In this document: piece after piece, positions 32,442 through 37,848 of the stretch | Layout of the letters: each line of letters opens with the position of its first letter | How positions within the stretch are numbered: position 1 is the stretch's first letter | Source of the DNA: Coriobacteriia bacterium | GTDB lineage: Bacteria > Actinomycetota > Coriobacteriia > Coriobacteriales > UBA8131 | NCBI GenBank assembly: GCA_009784945.1 | Contig: WQXH01000018.1 | Span: 1 to 37,848 of the forward strand | DNA length: 37,848 bases | Direction: 5' to 3' | Notes under the pieces: generated by a model | What the model was told of the DNA's origin: nothing | Seen by the model: only the letters and a program-made list of their open reading frames with translations | Databases searched by the model: none | Position numbers and translations under genes: made by a program

Positions 32442-33365
32442 ATGGGTGTATTAGACGCAATAAAAAACCGACTGGTAGGCGGAGGTCACGACGAGTACGT
32501 TGATGACGATCAGTATTATGACGACCAAGACAATCAAGGCGGCAACGATGCCTCGAATTACGACGAGTATGATCGTTACGACGACCGCAACCGCTACGAC
32601 GACCGCGACCGCCCTGATGAGCGCGACCGTGGTCGCTCCTATGACGATGACCCTCTTGATGCTGCAAAGGTAGGCAAACGAAGATCCAGCGTCTTTAATG
32701 ACTTTGCTCCCTTGGTTTCTATGAGCGACGTGCGCTCGCAAGAACTGCCGCGCCATGCGGCCGTCAATTCGGCAATCGCGTCCCCTGCACGCGCTGGGCA
32801 AAACGCAAGCGGGCAAACGGCATCGCAGTTCAAAACCAGCCTTCCCTTTGTGAGTGGTTCTTTGGATGTCTATCAAGAGCCCCCCGAAGACTCCTCGCGA
32901 CTGAACACGGGCTCCTTTGGATCGGTAAACCAAAGAGAAACCGCAATCTATGCTGCAGAAGATGTTGCTGATCCTCTACACAAGAAGCATTCGCTCTCTA
33001 ACACAGGTGATTTTTCTGCCACAAGCCCAGCTTATTATGCCAGCAGGAGTGGTGTTGGCCACGTACGGCCCGCCGGACAGGCACGCAGAAAATATAGATT
33101 CAGGGAGCTTGCCGTTGTTACCCCAACGAGCTACGCTGAGGCAGAGACCGTTGCCATAAACCTCAAGCGTGAGAATGCCGTAATCTTGGTGCTTACGCAA
33201 ACACGCCCAGAACTAGCCAAGCGCATACTTGATTTTTCGTTTGGCGCTGCTGCTGTCTCGGACGCACAGGTGGTAACGGTTGACGAGCGCGTCTATGCAT
33301 TTACCCCAAACCACCCCCTTACCAACGCAGAGCTCGAACTGCTTCAATCAAAAGGAATCATATGA
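32442..33365 (+). CDS. sepF: SepF, FtsZ membrane anchor, with a long disordered insert
   Basis: The 307-aa protein has the membrane-targeting amphipathic helix at its start (MGVLDAIKNRLVGG) and the SepF/DUF552 domain at its end (about residues 215-307, with VVTPTSYAEAETVAINLKR and TRPELAKRILDFSFGAA). Between them, nearly 200 residues are disordered: first an Asp/Tyr/Arg-rich tract (YDEYDRYDDRNRYDDRD), then Ser/Ala-rich sequence. Typical SepF is about 150 aa, so the linker is roughly doubled or more. It tethers FtsZ filaments to the membrane and takes the place of FtsA in actinobacteria. The ATG at 32442 has GGAG upstream, and the end overlaps proC by 4 bp. Confidence 0.93.
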   Translation: MGVLDAIKNRLVGGGHDEYVDDDQYYDDQDNQGGNDASNYDEYDRYDDRNRYDDRDRPDERDRGRSYDDDPLDAAKVGKRRSSVFNDFAPLVSMSDVRSQELPRHAAVNSAIASPARAGQNASGQTASQFKTSLPFVSGSLDVYQEPPEDSSRLNTGSFGSVNQRETAIYAAEDVADPLHKKHSLSNTGDFSATSPAYYASRSGVGHVRPAGQARRKYRFRELAVVTPTSYAEAETVAINLKRENAVILVLTQTRPELAKRILDFSFGAAAVSDAQVVTVDERVYAFTPNHPLTNAELELLQSKGII

Positions 33366-34198
33366 GTAACACTGCCATACAACCAGAGATCTTTGAAAAA
33401 CTAGGCAAGATTGCCCTCGTAGGCGGCGGCAAAATGGGAGAAGCAATCCTTGCCGGCTTGGTGCACGGCGCCTTGCTCGATGCTGATGCCATTGAAGTTG
33501 GCGAGCCCAGCGAAGAGCGCTCTGCCTACCTGAGCCAAACCTATGGCGTAAACTGCGTGGCTGATGCAGCAGAGATTGTGGGAGCTGCAACCGCCCTTAT
33601 AGCTGTTAAGCCGCAGGTCTTTAGGCAGGTGGCTGAGCATTTGGCAGCCGCCGAAGGGTTTTCTCCCAAACGAGTGATTTCAATAGCCGCTGGCATTACA
33701 ACTGAGACCATCGCCGAGCTTTTTCCTGAAGCTCAAGTTATCAGGGTCATGCCCAATGCTCCCCTTATGGCCTTGGCTGGCATGAGCGTGGTGGCTGTGG
33801 GTAAAGACACCGAGAATTCCGAAGGTGAGTTGGCAGTGGAGCTCTTTTCGCTTTTGGGAGAGGCGCTTCTGATTCCTGAGGACAAAATCAACGCAGCAAC
33901 TGCGGTTTCTGGCTCTGGGCCTGCCTACTTTGCACTTCTGGTAGAGGAGCTTACGCGAGCGGGAGTACAGATGGGCCTTTCTGAGGAGCAATCTGGGCAG
34001 ATGGCTTTGCAGACCATGATTGGCACTGGCCGCCAACTCCAGTTGACCGAAGAAAGCCCCTCGCAGTTGCGCGAGGCGGTAACCAGCCCCGGTGGCACCA
34101 CACAGGCAGCTCTCGAATCGTTTGCCTCACAGGGATTCGGAGCCATAGTAGAGCAGGCGGTAAGAGCAGCCTGCAAACGAGCTGAAGAACTGGCGTGA
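33362..34198 (+). CDS. proC: Pyrroline-5-carboxylate reductase
   Basis: The 278-aa enzyme makes proline from pyrroline-5-carboxylate. It has the N-terminal Rossmann motif VGGGKMGEAILAG, the conserved VMPNAP, and the C-terminal signature AVSGSGPAYFALLVEEL with SPGGTTQAALESF. It is full length. The ATG overlaps the sepF stop codon. A hairpin, GCGTGAGA/TCTCACGC (34193-34210), spans the stop codon. Its place in the division cluster is a conserved but functionally unexplained arrangement. Confidence 0.95.
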   Translation: MSNTAIQPEIFEKLGKIALVGGGKMGEAILAGLVHGALLDADAIEVGEPSEERSAYLSQTYGVNCVADAAEIVGAATALIAVKPQVFRQVAEHLAAAEGFSPKRVISIAAGITTETIAELFPEAQVIRVMPNAPLMALAGMSVVAVGKDTENSEGELAVELFSLLGEALLIPEDKINAATAVSGSGPAYFALLVEELTRAGVQMGLSEEQSGQMALQTMIGTGRQLQLTEESPSQLREAVTSPGGTTQAALESFASQGFGAIVEQAVRAACKRAEELA

Positions 34199-34340
34199 GA
34201 AGTCTCACGCAAGAAGAGAGAATTAAGAATGAGAACCGAGATATACATGGTTTGGGGGCACAAAAGCGGTAGAATGTCCAAAGACATCTAGGCTATGGCA
34301 AGCAAGGAGAGTGTTTGATGAAAAAAGAGCGGTGGCAGTA

Positions 34341-34604
34341 ATGGGCGCACCTTTAGTGATGACACTAAGCATGATCATCAACTTTTACTGTGTGATCATT
34401 TTTGTCTGGGTGATTCTGTCGTGGTTTAAGAGTTCAAGCAAAATCGTCACTGATATCTATAATGTGCTGGATACGGTTGCTTCGCCCTACGTTAATCTGT
34501 TTCGCAAGTTCATTCCCCCCATGGGAGGACTTGATATTTCTCCGCTTGTCGCACTCATTTGTTTACAATTGGTAGCCAGGTTGCTTTTTGGTCTTCTGGT
34601 CTGA
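34341..34604 (+). CDS. YggT-family membrane protein
   Basis: About 87 aa with two membrane helices (about residues 5-24 and 62-85) separated by the family motif WFKSSSKIVTDIYNVLDTV and SPYVNLFRKFIPPMGGLDISP. YggT proteins in Gram-positive division clusters affect septum or sporulation placement; the molecular role is unknown. The start is unclear: the frame opens at GTG 34311, but GGAGA abuts that codon with no spacing, so I prefer ATG 34341. A tiny alternative frame (ATG 34318, seven codons) has the better-placed site and may be a leader peptide. Confidence 0.82.
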   Translation: MGAPLVMTLSMIINFYCVIIFVWVILSWFKSSSKIVTDIYNVLDTVASPYVNLFRKFIPPMGGLDISPLVALICLQLVARLLFGLLV

Positions 34605-34693
34605 GTGTGATAGCATAAGGGGACACCAAAATTCAATCGTCTAATTGACGAGCTGTGTACGTTTTTGCATGTATCTAAACGAAAGGAACTATC

Positions 34694-35449
34694 GTGGCAA
34701 TTACCAAGCATGATATAGACAACGTATCTCTTAAGATTGTTCAAGAGGGCTATGATCCAGAAGAAGTTGACCTGCTGCTTGAGCGTATTGCCGAAGAAGT
34801 AGACGCTTTCAATCGCGCCCTTATTGAGGCTGCCTCTCGTATAGATGCTGCCGAGGCTCGTGCCCGTGCCGCAGAGCAGCAAGCAGCTCAGAGCGCTCAT
34901 GTGGCTCAGTCCTCCCAAAACTCTGCGCAAACGGCTGCAAATGAACGCCAAATAGCCCAAGCCCTCATAGCTGCGCAAAAAAGCGCCGATGAGCTGCGTG
35001 AGGCAGCTAAGGTTGAGTCAGAAAACACCTGCTGCGAGGCAGAGAAACGTGCACGTGACATTGTGCGTGAGGCACTTTCAGAAAAACAGCGCATCATCGA
35101 CGAAGTTGACCGCTTGCGTGAGTCCACCGAATCATTTAGATCCGAATACATTGCGGTGCTGAGCCGCTTTACTACCGAAGCGCAAAAGGTTATGCCTAAG
35201 CTGGAAGAAGCCAGGCCAAATATTGAGGCTGAAAAAAAGTCCACTGCTGAGGTTATGCAAGCTATCAAAGAAGGCGATGCAAGCGCTGCGACTCGCGAGC
35301 CAGAGGCAATTGATTTTGCTGGCGCATCTGCCACGCAAGATCCGCCTGCGCGCTCTGACAACTATGGCAAAACGCCTCCTTCTCGTCCTGCTCAATCTGC
35401 ATTTGAGATAGACGAGGATTTGGATATAGACATAGAAGAAATAGACTAG
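34694..35449 (+). CDS. divIVA: DivIVA/Wag31-like polar or septal scaffold
   Basis: The 251-aa protein begins with the DivIVA membrane-binding domain (ITKHDIDNVSLKIVQEGYDP, about residues 2-50) and continues as a long Ala/Glu/Arg-rich coiled coil (about 55-210). The tail is acidic and disordered (DEDLDIDIEEID). DivIVA recognises curved membrane at septa and poles and recruits division or growth proteins. It starts at GTG 34694 with GAAAGGAA upstream. Direct repeats AGATGAGCGC follow the gene (about 35467-35488). Confidence 0.92.
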   Translation: MAITKHDIDNVSLKIVQEGYDPEEVDLLLERIAEEVDAFNRALIEAASRIDAAEARARAAEQQAAQSAHVAQSSQNSAQTAANERQIAQALIAAQKSADELREAAKVESENTCCEAEKRARDIVREALSEKQRIIDEVDRLRESTESFRSEYIAVLSRFTTEAQKVMPKLEEARPNIEAEKKSTAEVMQAIKEGDASAATREPEAIDFAGASATQDPPARSDNYGKTPPSRPAQSAFEIDEDLDIDIEEID

Positions 35450-35530
35450 TTTCTGTTAAGACATTAAGATGAGCGCCCAAGATGAGCGCTCAAAATGCCC
35501 ATGTACCCAGCTTTGTTCAAGGAGTAATCT

Positions 35531-36409
35531 ATGCCATATACTATTATCACGGACTCTTCCAGTAATCTGCCAGAACACCTTATCGATGCCCATGGTCTCA
35601 AAGTACTTCCGTTGGAGTTCATGGTAGACGGACAGGTCTATTACAGCTACCTCAAGGGATCGGTGACCGACCTCTCAAAGTTCTACACTATGATGCGCGA
35701 AGGAAAAATCATAACTACCAGCCTGCCTCCGCTTGAAGACGTAAATGCAATAATTCGCGAGGAGTTTGAAGCGGGCAACGATATTCTCTATCTGGGTTTT
35801 GACTCTGCGCTGAGCGGTACCTACGATAACTGCACCTCGTATATCGAGCGGGTGCGTTCGGAGGATTATCCCGAGCGCAAGTTTGAATGTGTGGACACCA
35901 AGGCAGCGGCCTTAGGACAGGGACTCTTTGTGCTCAGCGTTGTTAAGGTGCGCGATGAAGGCAAAAGTCTTGAGGAGACTGCCCAGTGGGCGCGCGACAA
36001 TACCCTGACCTTTGCCCACTGGTTTACTGTTGAAGACCTCAAGTACCTGCAGCGCGGTGGCCGCCTTTCTAAGGGAGCCGCCTTTGCGGGCTCTCTCCTC
36101 AGCATCAAGCCTGTTTTACATGTAGACGACATCGGTAGGCTGATTCCTCGCGAGAAGATCAGAGGCCGTAAGAAATCTTTGCAGACTCTCATTGATAAGT
36201 TTAAAGAGGCAGCCTCAGAGCCTAAGTCGGAGCAAATGGTTTGCATCAGTCATGGAGACTGTCTTGAGGACGCTCAATTTGTAGGAAATCAGATTGCCGA
36301 ACAGTTTGGCGTAACCAACATCCTCATCAACATCCTTGACCCCGTCATAGGTGCCCACTCTGGACCAGGAACCGTAGCACTCTTCTTTATTACCGATAAA
36401 GAACGCTAA
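35531..36409 (+). CDS. DegV-family fatty-acid-binding protein
   Basis: The 292-aa protein has the EDD/DegV fold: ITDSSSNLPEHL at the N-terminus, TSLPPLEDV, the FDSALSGTYDNC region that binds the lipid carboxylate, LKYLQRGGRLSKGAA and GAHSGPGTVALFF at the end. DegV (FakB) proteins hand fatty acids to the FakA kinase in Gram-positives; FakA is not in the window. It is complete, with an AAGGAG-type site before the ATG. A palindromic element follows 16 bp after the stop. Confidence 0.92.
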   Translation: MPYTIITDSSSNLPEHLIDAHGLKVLPLEFMVDGQVYYSYLKGSVTDLSKFYTMMREGKIITTSLPPLEDVNAIIREEFEAGNDILYLGFDSALSGTYDNCTSYIERVRSEDYPERKFECVDTKAAALGQGLFVLSVVKVRDEGKSLEETAQWARDNTLTFAHWFTVEDLKYLQRGGRLSKGAAFAGSLLSIKPVLHVDDIGRLIPREKIRGRKKSLQTLIDKFKEAASEPKSEQMVCISHGDCLEDAQFVGNQIAEQFGVTNILINILDPVIGAHSGPGTVALFFITDKER

Positions 36410-36425
36410 AGGTTTCCAAGAAAGT

Positions 36426-36584
36426 TGACAGGAGGATACAGGGGGGATACAGGGGGGATAGGGGGATACAGGGGGACGTATAACTCGTATCATTTCAACG
36501 AAATGATACGAGTTATACGTCCCCCTGTATCCCCCCTGTATCCCCCTGTGTCCCCCTGTCACGTCCCCCTGTATCCTCCTGTCA
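36426..36584. repeat. 159-bp compound palindromic element (GGGGACG family)
   Basis: The core is a 75-bp palindrome with exact 36-bp arms (36461-36496 and 36500-36535, loop AAC) carrying CAGGGGGACGTATAACTCG. Outside it are tandem GGATACAGGGG-type units on each side, and the ends (36426-36445 and 36565-36584) form an exact 20-bp inverted repeat beginning TGACAGGAGG. CAGGGGGACGTATAA is identical to the element at 21043. Confidence 0.88.
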
Positions 36585-36697
36585 AAGATTGTTCCGACAC
36601 TAAGCAAATCTGATTCGTATTATTGGTAAGGTGGCTACCCAAACTGGCAGCAGAAGGACTCTTTCCAGGGTCGACACTATAACAGGAGGAGCAATAG

Positions 36698-37639
36698 ATG
36701 AATAACGAAAAAGAGACAAGTGGATCACAGGCTAGTTGGATTGTGCCTGATGCGGCAGACATATCAGATGCGTCGATTGCTGTGCAATCGTCACCCCCAC
36801 CCCCACCTACTGGTCAACCTGTTGCCATGCCATGCCCAACAGGCGTGCCGGTTGATGTACCGCCACCAACAGGAGTGCCAGTTGATGCACTGCCACCTGC
36901 AGGATTGCCGGTTGATGCGCCGCTACCTACAGGTTTGCCAATAGCCGTTTTGAAAGCTCCCGCTCCATTGCCTTACGCTCAACAGGTGCAGAGCCCTCCT
37001 GTGGCACAGCCAGCAGGATCTCATTATTATCATAGTGCCCCACCGCAGCAGGCCAAGAAGGGTTTGAGCGCTGGTGCTATTGTGGGCATTGTTTTGGGAG
37101 CAGTGTTTCTTTTGGGCCTTCTCATTGTTGGGGTGATTTTTGTGACTTCTATCATGAGCACTTACAGTATGGAAATTGCTGAAAGTATGGAAACTGCTGA
37201 AAGCACACAAAGCTCCACCAGCAGCCTCCCAGACTCAAATTCAAGCCCTGGAATCACAGCTGAGCAGGATATTACCCTGCTATCTCTTGGCGAGACAGTT
37301 GTTTACAACGGAATGGCGATAACTTTCGTGAGCATGGAGTACTCAGCAAACGGTGGCACCAATCCATGGCTGGCTACATTCACCGTAAAAAATCAAACCT
37401 CCAGTTCTTTTGACGAGCTTGGGCTTGGTAGTTTCATCTGGAGTGGAATTTCTGCCGAGCTTGAGAGTGTGAGATGTTATACCACGATGAGCTTTGGCGA
37501 CGCCGACGCAAGCAACAAAGAAGACTCGGATCCACATTCAACTGCTCATTATGTAGTGGCCTTTGTAGAAAAACCTCTTGTTGTTGGGTTTGAAGACAGT
37601 GCCAATAGCCCTAAGGGTCACCTCTGGGTAGTAGAATAG
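36698..37639 (+). CDS. Single-pass membrane protein with Pro-rich repeats and a DUF4352-like domain
   Basis: The 313-aa protein has a Pro-rich cytoplasmic N-terminus containing about four tandem units of the form PTGVPVDVPP (about residues 45-85), one membrane helix (about 128-152, AIVGIVLGAVFLLGLLIVGVIF), a Ser-rich spacer, and a C-terminal extracellular beta-type domain (about 190-313) with LGETVVYNGMAITFVSMEYS, like DUF4352 immunoglobulin-type modules. Its function is unknown; a surface or adhesion role is possible. The ATG has a strong AGGAGGA site. The gene follows the palindromic element and appears to be transcribed alone. Confidence 0.75.
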   Translation: MNNEKETSGSQASWIVPDAADISDASIAVQSSPPPPPTGQPVAMPCPTGVPVDVPPPTGVPVDALPPAGLPVDAPLPTGLPIAVLKAPAPLPYAQQVQSPPVAQPAGSHYYHSAPPQQAKKGLSAGAIVGIVLGAVFLLGLLIVGVIFVTSIMSTYSMEIAESMETAESTQSSTSSLPDSNSSPGITAEQDITLLSLGETVVYNGMAITFVSMEYSANGGTNPWLATFTVKNQTSSSFDELGLGSFIWSGISAELESVRCYTTMSFGDADASNKEDSDPHSTAHYVVAFVEKPLVVGFEDSANSPKGHLWVVE

Positions 37640-37775
37640 CCGTTTACGTTAGTTTGTGAGCAGGTATGTTGCCCCTCGTTGTGATTTGCGATGCAGACAC
37701 CGTTTCCACAGCTCTCGAAGTACAGCTAGTGGTCTGTTACAACTAAAAAGCAGCTTTATGGGTGAGGATTTTCTT

Positions 37776-37844
37776 CGTTAGGCAAGGCGGGGTTATGTGG
37801 CACTACTTGCGGTAATGCCACATAACCCTTACGCAGCATAACGG
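37776..37844. repeat. Inverted repeat at the right window edge
   Basis: GGGTTATGTGGCA (37790-37802) and TGCCACATAACCC (37816-37828) are exact inverted repeats with a 13-nt loop. Weaker outer arms (CGTTA near 37776, TAACG near 37840) extend it. It could be a transcription stop or another small dispersed element; the window ends too soon to tell. The interval 37640-37775 shows no gene. Confidence 0.6.
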
Positions 37845-37848
37845 AGAA

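Noticed and set aside
1-37848. CRISPR array
   Set aside because: The repeats present are palindromic, clustered without unique spacers of regular size, and there are no cas genes.
1-37848. Insertion sequences or a transposase mobilising the palindromic elements
   Set aside because: No transposase, integrase or RAYT protein is encoded in the window; a source in trans is only an inference.

Overview
This window looks like a chromosomal segment of a low-to-mid GC actinobacterium, most likely class Coriobacteriia (Eggerthellales or Coriobacteriales). The reasons are an MctB/DUF3186-type protein, a DivIVA/SepF/FtsZ division cluster without an adjacent outer-membrane system, a bifunctional-type dCTP deaminase of the mycobacterial sort, two secreted coiled-coil NlpC/P60 hydrolases, and a base composition that looks near 50 % GC by eye. 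The assignment is an inference from gene content; no 16S rRNA or other strong taxonomic marker is present.

Layout. 1-360: an 82-bp perfect palindrome with extra partial arms, then a possible terminator. 359-7458: a plus-strand block with two PspC-domain membrane proteins, a NifU-type Fe-S scaffold, dcd, a small Cys-rich protein, lgt with a long charged tail, a 629-aa membrane protein overlapping lgt by 4 bp, and an MctB-like protein. 7553-7713: a MITE-like inverted repeat. 7722-13348: coaX on the minus strand, then an OmpR-type response regulator, its histidine kinase, an odd hybrid-kinase-like protein that lacks the ATPase domain, and purB overlapping it by 4 bp. 13402-16162: tandem NlpC/P60 paralogues whose promoters share a nearly identical 16-bp block. 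16229-21016: rubrerythrin, a PhnP-like metallo-hydrolase, a YtxH protein, serS and a UPF0210/PFL protein. 21043-21120: a second palindrome. 21268-24188: a small membrane protein, an ECF sigma factor with a putative repeat-rich anti-sigma factor (minus strand), and a PadR regulator with its DUF2812 partner under a strong promoter carrying a perfect inverted-repeat operator. 24327-26141: an accessory stretch with a decayed DUF3791-DUF3990 toxin-like module, an unknown minus-strand gene and tRNA-Ser(GCT), whose 3' end and downstream flank are duplicated as a 61-bp direct repeat. 26409-30219: another inverted-repeat element, then modABC with a good promoter, a candidate operator and a structured leader; ModB carries an unusual exported N-terminal domain. 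30600-35449: the division cluster ftsZ-yggS-sepF-proC-yggT-divIVA. 35531-37639: a DegV protein, a third palindromic element and a DUF4352-like membrane protein.

The core genes form compact operons with frequent 4-bp ATGA overlaps, which suggests translational coupling. Several themes meet at the cell envelope: lipoprotein maturation (Lgt), peptidoglycan hydrolases, PspC/YtxH proteins and the divisome. At least seven intergenic inverted-repeat elements are scattered between the operons. Three of them, at 1, 21043 and 36426, share the core GGGGACG and look like one family of REP/MITE-like sequences; no transposase of any kind lies in the window. The least ordinary coding items are the ModB fusion, the kinase-like protein without a catalytic domain that is coupled to purB, and the decaying DUF3791-DUF3990 module beside the tRNA attachment-site-like duplication.
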